From Brevibacterium ihuae (GTDB taxonomy: Bacteria; Actinomycetota; Actinomycetes; Actinomycetales; Brevibacteriaceae), in NCBI RefSeq assembly GCF_900184225.1, contig NZ_FXWZ01000003.1, positions 1,863,684 to 1,927,683 on the forward strand: a DNA stretch of 64,000 bases, read 5' to 3'. The position numbers and the translations under genes are program-made. Shown piece after piece: positions 1 through 8,672 of this stretch. The notes under the pieces were generated by a model. It searched no databases and was not told the origin of the DNA. It saw only the letters and a list, made by a program, of their open reading frames with translations. How positions within the stretch are numbered: position 1 is the first letter of the stretch; each line of letters begins with the position of its first letter.

Positions 1-3000
1 CTCATGCCGGATCCGCGGCCACCCGTGACGATGACGCAGCCGTCGCACACCGGGTTCCACTCCCATTCGACGGTGCGCTTCTCATCCGGGCGATCGATGG
101 TGCCGAGGTGAATCGGACTGAGCGACGGGACGTGATCCGGCAGCGGTGGGCTGACCACCTGAGGGGGCGCCGGGTACGGAGAGGCACGGAGGAACTGCTG
201 CGCGGCTGCGATGAGCCCCGGGACGGTCACACGGGCTCCCGCTCTGGCCGACGACCGCGGAAGATGCACGGTGCCCGACCGCTCATCGGCGATCGACGAC
301 CAGGTGAGGACCGGAGACTTCGCAGGAGCGCGGGGTGCATCGCTGTCCACCAGAGCCGCCCGGAAGAGCTCCGGCGCTCCGCCACGGCTGAGGTATGCGG
401 CCCCGGGATCACCGGGAGGGAGATGTGCGGCCGCCTCCGTGCCGATCACCTCGATCGAGTCGGGGACATCCCTCACCCGGAGTGCGATCCGGAGGTTGAT
501 GTTCGCCCTCATCCGTGCCGTCACCACTCCGGCAGGTCGTTGGGTGGCGAGGATGAAATGGATGCCGAGCGAGCGACCGAGAGCGGTGAACGACTCGATC
601 ATCGCGGTTCCCTCCGGGTTGTCCTCGATGAGGGCCTGGAACTCATCGATGACGACGATGATCCGGGGGAGCGCGGGCGTGCCGCCGGATGCCTCGGAAG
701 AGAGCTCATCGATGTCCGCCGCACCGCGGGCGGCGAGAATCCCCTCTCGGTGGAGGACTTCGGCTCGCAGACTGCGCAGAGCGCGCATCGCCATGCTCGG
801 ATCGAGATTGTGCACGAGTGAATCGACGTGGGCGAGACCGGCGAACGGCGCGAAGGTGGCGCCGCCCTTGAAGTCGATGAGGACGAAACGGACTTCATCG
901 GGAGACAGCGCAAGGGCGAGCGAGGTGACCCAGGTGTGGAGGAGGACGGACTTGCCGCTGCCGGTGGTGCCGGCGACGAGAGCATGGGGGCCGTGCTCGA
1001 CGAGATCGACGTGCAGCGTCCCGACGCCGGTCGAACCGAGAGGGACGCGCACGGTGCCGGGTCGCTGGGTGCGGCGGCCCGGCCACAGATCCGGGCCGAG
1101 ACCGCCCTCGGAGGTTCGAGCACCGACAGGGATATCGACGAGATCGGAGAGTGAGCGGGGGAGCGGGGCGGCTCCTTCCGGAGGCCGTCGAGGTGTCACG
1201 ACCTGGAGGAAGCGCTCGGATCGGAGTCTGCGGAGTACGATCGCTCCACTCGTGGGAACCGGGTGCCGGCCGGGGCGCTGGATCCGGTCGATGAAGAGTT
1301 CGCCGGAGGAATCGGCATCGCGGCAGACGAGCCGCCACCTCGGCCGATTCGATTCCTCGTCTCCGCTCGGCCGTGCAGCGGTGCTGGTCGGTGAACCCGC
1401 CGGGCACCGGATCTCTGCGGTCACGGCGTGCGTCCCGCCGGAGAGCGAGATGACGATCGGAGCTGCTGCTTTCCGCCCCACCGGAGCCGAGGGGACGCCG
1501 TTCCTTCCATCGCCTCGGATGTCCGTGGCGGGACTTGTCGCAGCACACGTGGAGTCGAGATCGGGAACCGCGGTCGCCTCGGTGCGGATCACCGGTCCGA
1601 CCGCTGCGAGTTCGGGCATGATCCGACCCACCTCTGCACCGTGCACCTGGACCGGATGGTCGACTGCGAGAGCATCGGCGATGATGACGCGCACGACATC
1701 GAGCACGACCGGAGAAGTACCGACGATATCGAGATCTGCCGACGAGGGCCCGAAGATCACGACGGAGTCATCGACAGCGGGGTACAGGACTCCCTCGAAC
1801 ACGTGGCCGGCGATGCCGGAACGTCGGAGCAGACGTCCGATTCCCGGTGGGACGTCCGTGGATCCGTCCGGAGGACGCGCATCGAGCGGAACTTCGCGCG
1901 CGAGCTCTGCGCTCGCGCGTGGGCCGTCAGTCCCCGTCAGCGGAACCGATCCGTCGATCGCGAAAGCTCCCCGGAGCCCATCGAACGTCGGGTGTCCGCG
2001 GATCGCGACAGGGCTCAGCGCCGGCCCGTAGCCGAGGACGATGCATCCCCGCGCAGGGGGTGCAATCGAGTGCGCCGACCGCGATTCGTCGATGCAAGCC
2101 GACATCTCGCCGAGGAATCCGACGAGCGATCGCCGATAGTCGGTGACCGCGGTTCGCGACTCCCGGTGATGGCGGCGTCGCTCGATCCACCACCGCAGCA
2201 CCGCGGTCACCGGGCCGGAGAGCGCGAGGATGATGAACCACCACATCCCGGTGACGGCGACGAGGATGATGCCGAGGACGAACGGCAGAAGGCTGAAGAT
2301 CCACGAGGGCTTCTCCGGTGGGCGGACGCGCGGCGGTGCCGGCCAATCGAGGTCGAGCGGTTCGCACGTCACCGTCGGTCCGGGCGGCAGAACGGTGAGA
2401 CGGGTGCACCCGATGGTCATCGCATGTCCCGAGTACCTCGAAAGTGCGACGTACGGCACCCTGTCGTCGGTGGATGAGAGGTCGAGGCCTCGAGGACCGT
2501 GGGTCACCTCCACCGGTGAGCGGCTGAGGAACGGGTCGGCGATCGGCAGTTCCGCTTCGAGCGTTCTGCCGAGCGTCCAGCTGCCGGGCGGTAGGAGCGA
2601 GGCGAATCCGGAGTCCGGACCGGCGGAGACCTCGAGTACTGTCGAGTGCCGCGACTGCGACGTGCCTGCGAGATGCAGCCCGAGGGAAGTGGGCTGCTCG
2701 CCGACGAGAACCGCGGTGCATGAAGAGCACCATGACTGCCAGGTGTCGTCCGGCTGCGGCGAGGTCCCGGCTGTTCCGTAGGGACGGCAGTCGGCAACGG
2801 TGAGATGCCGAGAGGGCCGTGGAGACGGGAGGTGCGACAGGCTCGAAGGTGGGGTGTCGGCCGCGGTCGAGCCGGGCGTGCTGGGGCACGGGTCCGCATC
2901 GAGGAAAGCGCCGAGCACAGTGCTGGCGGGTGCGTCTCCCGGTGCTTCGATCCGGAACGCCCGCACTCCGAACTCTCCGAAGACGAAGGCGAGGAGTGCA

Positions 3001-3005
3001 GGCAT
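1..3005 (-). CDS. FHA-FtsK/SpoIIIE-domain ATPase, partial (C-terminus beyond window)
   Basis: The frame is open from ATG at 3005 to the left edge (about 1000 codons), so the C-terminus is missing. Residues about 130-205 resemble an FHA fold (GSWTLGR, then DPFLSRSPVEV). Residues about 236-272 give one or two membrane helices. A full FtsK-type ATPase follows, with Walker A GTTGSGKS near residue 680 and Walker B IIVVIDEF near 789. A second Walker-A-like GGRGSGM appears at the window edge, so at least two ATPase domains are expected. FHA plus membrane helices plus tandem FtsK domains is the arrangement of EccC-like or stand-alone actinobacterial FtsK/SpoIIIE proteins, not of division FtsK. It lies about 220 bp downstream of the Tad operon on the same strand. 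Substrate and role are unknown. Confidence 0.85.
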   Translation of the reverse strand, partial: MPALLAFVFGEFGVRAFRIEAPGDAPASTVLGAFLDADPCPSTPGSTAADTPPSSLSHLPSPRPSRHLTVADCRPYGTAGTSPQPDDTWQSWCSSCTAVLVGEQPTSLGLHLAGTSQSRHSTVLEVSAGPDSGFASLLPPGSWTLGRTLEAELPIADPFLSRSPVEVTHGPRGLDLSSTDDRVPYVALSRYSGHAMTIGCTRLTVLPPGPTVTCEPLDLDWPAPPRVRPPEKPSWIFSLLPFVLGIILVAVTGMWWFIILALSGPVTAVLRWWIERRRHHRESRTAVTDYRRSLVGFLGEMSACIDESRSAHSIAPPARGCIVLGYGPALSPVAIRGHPTFDGLRGAFAIDGSVPLTGTDGPRASAELAREVPLDARPPDGSTDVPPGIGRLLRRSGIAGHVFEGVLYPAVDDSVVIFGPSSADLDIVGTSPVVLDVVRVIIADALAVDHPVQVHGAEVGRIMPELAAVGPVIRTEATAVPDLDSTCAATSPATDIRGDGRNGVPSAPVGRKAAAPIVISLSGGTHAVTAEIRCPAGSPTSTAARPSGDEESNRPRWRLVCRDADSSGELFIDRIQRPGRHPVPTSGAIVLRRLRSERFLQVVTPRRPPEGAAPLPRSLSDLVDIPVGARTSEGGLGPDLWPGRRTQRPGTVRVPLGSTGVGTLHVDLVEHGPHALVAGTTGSGKSVLLHTWVTSLALALSPDEVRFVLIDFKGGATFAPFAGLAHVDSLVHNLDPSMAMRALRSLRAEVLHREGILAARGAADIDELSSEASGGTPALPRIIVVIDEFQALIEDNPEGTAMIESFTALGRSLGIHFILATQRPAGVVTARMRANINLRIALRVRDVPDSIEVIGTEAAAHLPPGDPGAAYLSRGGAPELFRAALVDSDAPRAPAKSPVLTWSSIADERSGTVHLPRSSARAGARVTVPGLIAAAQQFLRASPYPAPPQVVSPPLPDHVPSLSPIHLGTIDRPDEKRTVEWEWNPVCDGCVIVTGGRGSGM

Positions 3006-3227
3006 GGTGCGACGGTACGCACCCTGTGCCCCGGCCCGGAAAGCAGTCGGAGGGGCTGTGGACCGCGATCGGCCATCCACAGGAGACACCTACCAGACGC
3101 GGCCGTGTTATCCGCAGCGCACTGCCTGTCCGTGGATCAGGGGATCTGATCTCAGGGCATCGCCGGGAGCGCCTTCCGAGACCGCTCGTGCCTCGGGTCC
3201 CGGACGGTTGTCGGAGGTGACCGCCAT

Positions 3228-3755
3228 TCACCCTTCGCGCAGTGCGCCGCGCGCTCGAGCGGTCGCGGACAGATCGATTCCGCGGGGGACGAAGGGGGAG
3301 AGGATCACAGGACGGTACCGAGTGGTCAGGATGATCTCGACGCTGCGACCGTCCGGAGTGCCGCCCTCGAGGTCGACGTCACGGAATCTCTCGGAGATGT
3401 GCGTCCGCCGCAGATACGTTCGGGCTTCACGCTGCACAGCGGCGTCGGTGAAGATGATCGCCGGATCGGAGCCGTAATCGGGTTCGAAGGAGTCGGCGGC
3501 GGCGAGCGCTGCGGAGTCGGCGAGGGCATAGAGCTTGCGGTGCGCGAGGTAGATGTCGGTGATCGCCGCGGTGAGGAGGACGAGGAGGAGCGCGATCGTC
3601 GCGAAGCCGATGGCCAGCGGCATCATGGAACCGCGGTCGTCGAGCATCATGCGGCGGACCGATGGAACCGGTCGCTGGTTCGACGGAGAGCTCCGACGCC
3701 GTTTCCCGCAGCCTCCGCCTTCCACGCGCTGCAACTCGGGGCGCATCCGAATCAT
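3228..3755 (-). CDS. TadG-like pilus assembly / pseudopilin-family protein
   Basis: A 175-residue protein. After a basic N-terminus it shows DDRGSMMPLAIGFATI, one hydrophobic helix, then YALADSAALAAADSF. This is the layout of TadE/TadG minor pilins, with the Asp-Arg-Gly-Ser processing-like motif just before the helix, so it is probably anchored in the membrane with an exposed C-terminus. ATG at 3755 overlaps the upstream TGA as ATGA, which favours translational coupling. ATG at 3650 (MMLDDRG) is a credible shorter start. It is the last gene of the tad operon. Family placement is good; exact TadG equivalence is an inference, since the protein lacks the large VWA part of some TadG proteins. Confidence 0.75.
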   Translation of the reverse strand: MIRMRPELQRVEGGGCGKRRRSSPSNQRPVPSVRRMMLDDRGSMMPLAIGFATIALLLVLLTAAITDIYLAHRKLYALADSAALAAADSFEPDYGSDPAIIFTDAAVQREARTYLRRTHISERFRDVDLEGGTPDGRSVEIILTTRYRPVILSPFVPRGIDLSATARARGALREG

Positions 3756-4228
3756 CGCTCGGCACCGTCCGTCGAGTAGGGGGACACGATGTCGGAATGT
3801 GAGGCGCGCACGGTGATGTGCGGAGCCGATTCGCGCCCGAACAGAGCCGGCATACCGATCACCGGGATCCGTGCCTCGACGTGCGCGATCACTGTCGACC
3901 CGGCCTCGTCGCACGGCCCCCGGCACTCGAACCGGATCGTCCAGCGCGCGTCGTCCACCCCGAAGTCCTCGAAATGCAGACGTGCCATCTCCTGCGCCCG
4001 GGATTCGGCGGAGGCGGGGTATCGCGCGGCGGTGCGGGAGGCATTGATCGCCGATGCGTGCGTGGCGTAGGAGCCCGCCTGCACCTCGCTGAGGGAGAGC
4101 ACGAGGTAGACGAGCGGGATGAGGAGGACGACCGAGGCGAAGATGAACTCGATGGGGGCCGAACCGCGATCGGCGGCGAGCTGCTCGGAACAGCCCGGCC
4201 GTGCAGAGGTCCTCGAGAAGCACCCCAT
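3752..4228 (-). CDS. tadE: TadE-family minor pilin
   Basis: A 158-residue protein. Residues about 18-50 read LAADRGSAPIEFIFASVV and continue as a transmembrane helix. RGSAPIEF is the classic TadE signature, in which Glu follows the cleavage region. The C-terminal half carries two Cys (FECRGPCDE) that could form a disulfide outside the cell. ATG at 4228 overlaps the upstream stop as TGATG, so this start is preferred over an in-frame ATG at 4273 that lies inside the previous gene. The downstream gene overlaps by 4 bp. It probably acts as a minor subunit or assembly factor of the Flp/Tad pilus. Confidence 0.8.
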   Translation of the reverse strand: MGCFSRTSARPGCSEQLAADRGSAPIEFIFASVVLLIPLVYLVLSLSEVQAGSYATHASAINASRTAARYPASAESRAQEMARLHFEDFGVDDARWTIRFECRGPCDEAGSTVIAHVEARIPVIGMPALFGRESAPHITVRASHSDIVSPYSTDGAER

Positions 4229-4746
4229 CACCCGTCCACATCCTCGACGAGAGCGCGGCCGGACAGCTCCCACGACCCCTGCGGTCCCAGCAGTCCGAGC
4301 ACCGGGATCGGAGTGGTGACGGTGACCACGACGATGCGGGTTCCCCCGGCCTCGGATTCGACGACCTCGATGTCCTGCGCGTACGCCTCGCCGATTCCCG
4401 CGGACACGAGAGCCCGGGTGAGCTCGGCTCCGTCCGAAGGCTGCTGATCCGCCAACCCCGCCTGCCGTGCCCCTGCGACCGCGGAATCAGTCACGGTGTT
4501 GCGCACGTGCAGAGCGAGTCCGAGTTGGAGCACCGATGCGAAGATCAGACTGAGGAGAGCGCTGACCATGACGAACTCCGCGATCGCGGAGCCGACATCG
4601 GCGCGAGTGTGCGCTCCGGGCAGGTCGATCGGGAGGGCGGCCGGCGCAGGCGGATGTGTGCGAGAGCCCCGGCCCGTTGCGCCGAGAGCGCTCCGACGCA
4701 GCGGGATCTCCTGATGCGGTGTCGGGGATGTAGTGACGGAGGACAT
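4228..4746 (-). CDS. TadE-like pilus protein
   Basis: A 172-residue protein. A proline-rich leader of about 50 residues precedes ADVGSAIAEFVMVSALL, a TadE-type signal in which GSAIAEF stands for the usual GSAAVEF, followed by one membrane helix. The remainder contains a predicted extracellular domain (TRIVVVTVTTPIPVLGLLG) typical of TadE-like minor pilins. It sits between the short pilin gene (gap 3 bp) and tadE (1-bp overlap), so all are co-translated. Two TadE-family genes plus one TadG-like gene in series is common in actinobacterial Tad loci. Confidence 0.75.
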   Translation of the reverse strand: MSSVTTSPTPHQEIPLRRSALGATGRGSRTHPPAPAALPIDLPGAHTRADVGSAIAEFVMVSALLSLIFASVLQLGLALHVRNTVTDSAVAGARQAGLADQQPSDGAELTRALVSAGIGEAYAQDIEVVESEAGGTRIVVVTVTTPIPVLGLLGPQGSWELSGRALVEDVDG

Positions 4747-4749
4747 GGA

Positions 4750-4983
4750 TCAGCCCGCGCTGCGGACCTTGTTCATCGCATCCTCGAACATCGAGGTGAA
4801 GGCCTCGCCGGCGAGTGCCCACAGGGCGACGACGAGGGCGGCGGTCATCATCGTGATGAGGACCCACCCCGGCACGTCGCCGCGATCGTTCCGGGTGACA
4901 CGGTGCGAGGTCTGCACGCGAGGATCGGGGGCGATAAGCGCGGTCATGACGAGGTACAGCCGGAGGAGGAAGCGGGAATTCAT
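4750..4983 (-). CDS. short pilin-like membrane protein (Flp/DUF4244-like)
   Basis: A 77-residue protein. The position between tadC and the TadE genes is where actinobacterial Tad loci usually carry the Flp-like or DUF4244 small pilin. Residues about 30-37 read TRNDRGDV, followed by a hydrophobic segment (WVLITMMTAALVVALWALAG) and a short amphipathic tail ending in KVRSAG. The usual Flp motif with Gly-Xaa(4)-Glu-Tyr is not evident: after DRGDV comes PGWVLIT rather than TTEYA. It is therefore a divergent pilin candidate. AAAGG lies upstream of the ATG. About 145 bp without a gene separate it from tadC. Confidence 0.6.
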   Translation of the reverse strand: MNSRFLLRLYLVMTALIAPDPRVQTSHRVTRNDRGDVPGWVLITMMTAALVVALWALAGEAFTSMFEDAMNKVRSAG

Positions 4984-5129
4984 GATGATGCCTTTCTGCG
5001 GGAGCTGCTGACAGGGGAGTGGATTCGCGGGGCGGGAGGAGGGCAGTTGATCGGGGTCGACCGGACGGTTCCCGGGCGAGCGTCCGACCGGTGGTCCGCG
5101 GTATCGATGGAGGTCATGGGCGGTTCACC

Positions 5130-6074
5130 TCAGCCTGTGAGATCGAGGACGGCGAGCGAGGGGAACACCGCGAAGATCACGGTGATCGGGAGCACGAAGA
5201 GGACGACGGGGACGAGCATTCCGACCTCCTTCTGACCGCTGAGCTCCATGAGATGCCGCCGACCGTCCTCCCGGACATCGGCCGCCTGGGCGCGCAGCAC
5301 CTCCGCGAGCGGAGTGCCGCGGGATATCGCGACGGCGATGCCGTCGACGAACTGGACGATGCTCGGGATCGCCGTTCGGCGGCCGAGGTTGTCGAGGGCG
5401 TCGACGAGCGGCGTTCCGGAACGGGCCTCGGCGAGGGTGAGGCGGAGCTCTTCGCTGAGCTCGCCCGTCGTGCTCCGGCACGATCGTTCGAGAGCGTCGA
5501 CGGTGCCTTCGCCGGCGGTGATCGAGAGGGCGAGGAGTTCGGCGATCGTCGGGAACTCGGCGAGGATCCGGACTTCGCGCTGACGGACCCGGCGGGTGAG
5601 GAGCCAGTCGTTGAGAAGATGCCCGGCGACCCCGCCGATGGCGATGATGAGGACGAAGGCGACCGGGTTGAATCCGCGGCCCACACTGACGAGTGCGGCC
5701 AGGCATGATCCGATGACGATGCCTCCGGCGATGATGAGGAGCTGCTGGGCGCGGAACTTCTCGATCGTCTCTCCGCGCCCCAGACGCGCGAGCCGCGAGG
5801 TCACACTCGCATCGGTCGTCAGCCGCGAGGCCAGCCACCGGCCTCCCCGGCGGACGGTCGACCGGATGAGACCGCGGATCCCCGAATCGCTCGGCACGGG
5901 TGGACCGTAGAGCTCGGCGACCCGGGGCCGGTCGCGCAGGTACGGCCCGACGCGGTCGTCGAGAGTGGGCCTGCGGAACACCGGAAGGCTGAGCACGAAG
6001 AAGGCGATCGACAGCCCGAGGACGAGGCCGCTGCCGATGATCGCCGCCGGGTTGAATGGGGTGAGGTGCTCCAT
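5130..6074 (-). CDS. tadC: TadC, type II secretion F-family inner-membrane protein
   Basis: A 314-residue membrane protein with an N-terminal helix (residues about 12-32), two more around 110-160, a cytoplasmic T2SSF domain (AEFPTIAELLALSITAGE, then DALDNLGRRT) and two C-terminal helices. This is the GspF/TadC architecture: a platform protein that couples the TadA ATPase to pilus polymerisation. It is preceded by tadB on the same strand with a 3-bp gap. Length and order (tadA-tadB-tadC) match actinobacterial Tad loci. Confidence 0.9.
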   Translation of the reverse strand: MEHLTPFNPAAIIGSGLVLGLSIAFFVLSLPVFRRPTLDDRVGPYLRDRPRVAELYGPPVPSDSGIRGLIRSTVRRGGRWLASRLTTDASVTSRLARLGRGETIEKFRAQQLLIIAGGIVIGSCLAALVSVGRGFNPVAFVLIIAIGGVAGHLLNDWLLTRRVRQREVRILAEFPTIAELLALSITAGEGTVDALERSCRSTTGELSEELRLTLAEARSGTPLVDALDNLGRRTAIPSIVQFVDGIAVAISRGTPLAEVLRAQAADVREDGRRHLMELSGQKEVGMLVPVVLFVLPITVIFAVFPSLAVLDLTG

Positions 6075-6077
6075 GGC

Positions 6078-6950
6078 TCACCTCAGAACCCGCGGCTCGA
6101 CGGGCAGCCGACCGATCCGCTTCATCAGACCGTAGGCGGCCGTCGACACGACCAGGCCGACGAGCAGGAGGACCGTCCCGGCGGCCGTGTTGTAGGCCTC
6201 GGCGGTCTGCGGACGCGTGGCGAGGAGAGCGAGCACCACCCACGGTGCGGTGACGGCGAGGCGTGCACCGGTGACCGTCCAGCTCTGCCGGGCCTGGAGT
6301 TCGGCGCGGGTCCGCGAATCGTCGCGGATGAACTGGCTCAGCGTCTTGAGCATCATCCCGAGGTCCGTGCCGCCGACCTCGCGGGTGACCGCCAGTGCGG
6401 CGACGATCTTGTCTGCGACGGGGTCGGCCGCTGCGATCTTGAACCGCTCGAGCGAGAGGGAGAAGGAGCCGGTGGCCCGGTACTCCTGGGCGAACACGGT
6501 GAAGAGAGGGCGGAGCTGCTCCGGTCCGCGCGCACTGAGCCCGCTGATCGCCTCCGGCAGCGAGAGCCCGGCACGGATGCCGGAGTGGAGATGGTCGATC
6601 GACTCCGGCCACAGGGTGCGCCGTTCGACCTGCCGGGATCTCGCGCGGTGCCGCACGAACGCGATCGGGGCGAGTGCTGCGAACAGTGCGAAGCAGCCGC
6701 TGATGCTCGTCGCACCGGTGAAGAGCATCGCGATGAGGAACGCGGCTCCCGCCGCTGCAGCGCTGATGACGGCGAGATGAGCAGGCGACGTCCGGGGGAA
6801 CCCGGCCATGGTGAGGGCTTCGTCGAGTTCGACGATGAACCGCGGGCGGGGTCGTGTGCGACGCGGGGTCTCCCACATCGACCACCAGATGAGGAAAGCG
6901 CCGCACCCGAGCCCGAGGCCGCACAGAGCGCCCGCCAGCGATGTGCTCAT
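6078..6950 (-). CDS. tadB: TadB, type II secretion F-family inner-membrane protein
   Basis: A 290-residue protein with an N-terminal helix (GALCGLGLGCGAFLIWW), paired helices near residues 60-100, a cytoplasmic T2SSF domain (SGIRAGLSLPEAISGLSARG, then REVGGTDLGMMLKTLSQF) and two C-terminal helices. It is the partner of TadC in the pilus platform. The chosen ATG at 6950 overlaps the tadA stop as ATGA; a longer in-frame extension upstream lies wholly inside tadA and is rejected. It is expressed from the tadA promoter. Confidence 0.9.
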   Translation of the reverse strand: MSTSLAGALCGLGLGCGAFLIWWSMWETPRRTRPRPRFIVELDEALTMAGFPRTSPAHLAVISAAAAGAAFLIAMLFTGATSISGCFALFAALAPIAFVRHRARSRQVERRTLWPESIDHLHSGIRAGLSLPEAISGLSARGPEQLRPLFTVFAQEYRATGSFSLSLERFKIAAADPVADKIVAALAVTREVGGTDLGMMLKTLSQFIRDDSRTRAELQARQSWTVTGARLAVTAPWVVLALLATRPQTAEAYNTAAGTVLLLVGLVVSTAAYGLMKRIGRLPVEPRVLR

Positions 6951-8173
6951 GCGGCCTCCAGGATCGCGTGGATGTCCTTGCCGATCGCGGCGAAGCGCTC
7001 GCCGAGGTGGGTGAATCCCGCGCCGCGGGTGAGAGTGCCGTCCGGGCCGGTCTGGAACACGGTCTCGAGCTCGACGATGCCGCCTTCGAGACCACCGGGG
7101 ATCGCGGCGATCTCCTCGACCCGTCGCTGTCCGTCGCGATCGAGCCGGAGGTGCACGATGAGGTCGATGCTGCCGGCGACGGTCGGAGTGACGAAGGTCG
7201 ACCCGATGTTCGGCCCGGCGAGGAGCGGGAGGGTGCACAGCTTGGTGACGGCCGAGCGCGCTGAGTTCGCATGGATCGACCCGAGGCCCGGCAGGCCGCT
7301 GTTCATCGCGACGAGGAGGTCGAAGCACTCGGCCTCGCGGACCTCGCCGACGATGAGTCGGCTCGGCCGCATGCGCAGCGCCTCCTTGACGAGCTGCCGG
7401 AGTGTGATCTCACCGGTGCCTTCGAGCGAGGGCTGGCGGCACTGCATCGCCACCCAGTCACGCGCAGGTACGGTGAGCTCGAACACCTCTTCGCAGGTGA
7501 TGACGCGCTCGCGTGCAGGGATCGACCCGGTGAGGGCGTTGAGCATGGTCGTCTTGCCGGCCTGGGTCGCTCCGGAGACCACGATGTTCGCACCGGCGAT
7601 GACGGCTGCATCGAGGAAGATTGCGGCCTTCTCCGGCAGGGTGCCGTTGGCAACGAGGTCGCGCAGGCTCCGGGTGCGGGTGATGAACTTGCGGATGTTG
7701 ACCGCCGGATGGGCGCGGGTGATGTCCGGGAGAACGACGTGGAGGCGCGAGCCGTCGGGCAGGGTCGCGTCGACGAACGGGCTCGACAGGTCCACGCGCC
7801 TGCCCGAGGTGCGGAGCATCCGCTCGATGAGGTCGGAGACCTCGTCGGCGGTGAGCAGGGTGGGGGTGAGCTCGCTGATGCCGCGGCGACTGATGAAGAC
7901 GCCCTGGGGTGCATTGATCCAGATCTCCTCGACCTCGGGGTCGTCGAGGTACTTCTGCAGTGCGCCGAAGCCCGACACCTCGTCGAGGATCCGCCGGCCG
8001 GTCGCCTCCGGGTCCGCCAGCAGGGGGAGTGAGCCGGCGAGGGTGCGCTCGTCGTAGTCGTGGATCACCTGGAGGACGAGCTCCCGGGCCTGGGCGGGTT
8101 CCGTGCGCGGATCGATCCCGCGGGTCCGGATGAGTTCTCGGACCTCGGCGGCGATGAGCTCGGCTGCGTCCAT
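6947..8173 (-). CDS. tadA: TadA, CpaF-family pilus assembly ATPase
   Basis: A 408-residue cytoplasmic secretion ATPase. It has Walker A GATQAGKTTML, an Asp-box-like region (TCEEVFEL), Walker-B-like LIVGEVREAECFDLL and a His-box-like GLGSIHANSARSA, the usual GspE/CpaF set. It powers Flp pilus extension with TadB and TadC. ATG at 8173 has AGGA about 7 nt upstream and gives the normal N-terminus (MDAAELIAAEV). A 34-residue longer start at 8275 lacks such support. It is the first gene of the operon. No tadZ/ssd gene precedes it: the upstream 500 bp is noncoding and the next gene is divergent. Confidence 0.92.
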   Translation of the reverse strand: MDAAELIAAEVRELIRTRGIDPRTEPAQARELVLQVIHDYDERTLAGSLPLLADPEATGRRILDEVSGFGALQKYLDDPEVEEIWINAPQGVFISRRGISELTPTLLTADEVSDLIERMLRTSGRRVDLSSPFVDATLPDGSRLHVVLPDITRAHPAVNIRKFITRTRSLRDLVANGTLPEKAAIFLDAAVIAGANIVVSGATQAGKTTMLNALTGSIPARERVITCEEVFELTVPARDWVAMQCRQPSLEGTGEITLRQLVKEALRMRPSRLIVGEVREAECFDLLVAMNSGLPGLGSIHANSARSAVTKLCTLPLLAGPNIGSTFVTPTVAGSIDLIVHLRLDRDGQRRVEEIAAIPGGLEGGIVELETVFQTGPDGTLTRGAGFTHLGERFAAIGKDIHAILEAA

Positions 8174-8327
8174 GGTGGGTCCTGTGGGGATCGGGCGCTG
8201 AAGCGGTCGTCGGGTGGGGGATGCGGTCCCGGATGGGTGGCCCGGGCGGGTGGTGCGGAGGGGTACAGCACCCAAAGTAGACGAATCGAATCTGTCTGAA
8301 CAGATCCGCGCGTCATTTTGTGGATAA

Positions 8328-8350
8328 CTCGCGAGTAAGTATTTCGCGAG
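8328..8350. promoter_or_regulatory. inverted repeat, possible operator upstream of tadA
   Basis: CTCGCGA at 8328-8334 and TCGCGAG at 8344-8350 are perfect 7-bp inverted arms around a 9-bp AT-rich spacer. Position 155-177 bp upstream of the tadA start suits a regulator site; the factor is not identifiable. A perfect TTATCCACA (minus strand, 8319-8327) abuts it. Confidence 0.35.
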
Positions 8351-8479
8351 ATCAGGACGGGTGCGCGGAACCGGATCGGCGCCGTTCCGCGCGCGCCTCA
8401 GGGTGGATCGACCGGGATCTGGTTTGCCGGCTCGTCACGCTGCCCGGCTGCGGCCGCAAGTCAACAACTCAGGAGTAGA

Positions 8480-8500
8480 GAGTCCCGAATAATGGGACTC
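8480..8500. promoter_or_regulatory. palindromic operator candidate for the IclR regulator
   Basis: GAGTCCC (8480-8486) and GGGACTC (8494-8500) are perfect inverted arms around GAATAAT. The site lies about 175 bp upstream of the first gene of a cluster that ends with an IclR-family gene, so autogenous control by that regulator is the simplest guess. Not tested. Confidence 0.4.
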
Positions 8501-8672
8501 GCATCCAGTGTTCTCTCAGTTTTCGTCTCGCAAGGCGGAACAGAGGCGCGTGCTGTTGAGAAAGTTCGCACAGTCGACCTAGCGTTCATTCCACTACTCC
8601 GATCTTCGATGCTCCTACAGTGTGAGAGCGGGCGGCGAAGGTCGACGATGCAGAGAGGCATGGTGATCGTCT

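Larger units (their letters stand above)
8174..8672. other. divergent intergenic region between tadA and the HMG-CoA lyase cluster
   Basis: About 500 bp with no credible gene. It holds a perfect DnaA-type box TGTGGATAA (8319-8327), an inverted repeat CTCGCGA with 9-nt spacer and TCGCGAG (8328-8350) closer to tadA, and a 7+7 palindrome (8480-8500) on the lyase side. A weak sigma-70-like pair, TTGAGA (8556-8561) and TAGCGT (8580-8585) with an 18-bp spacer, could serve the plus-strand cluster. It therefore carries the control signals for both directions. Confidence 0.5.

Noticed and set aside
211-2031. Long plus-strand open frame opposite the FHA-FtsK gene
   Set aside because: It has no family motifs and a residue mix typical of antisense GC-rich frames, while the minus strand shows clear ATPase motifs over the same DNA.
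1-3005. Cell-division FtsK translocase
   Set aside because: The FHA-like domain, only one or two membrane helices and a second ATPase site do not match FtsK, which has four helices and a gamma domain.
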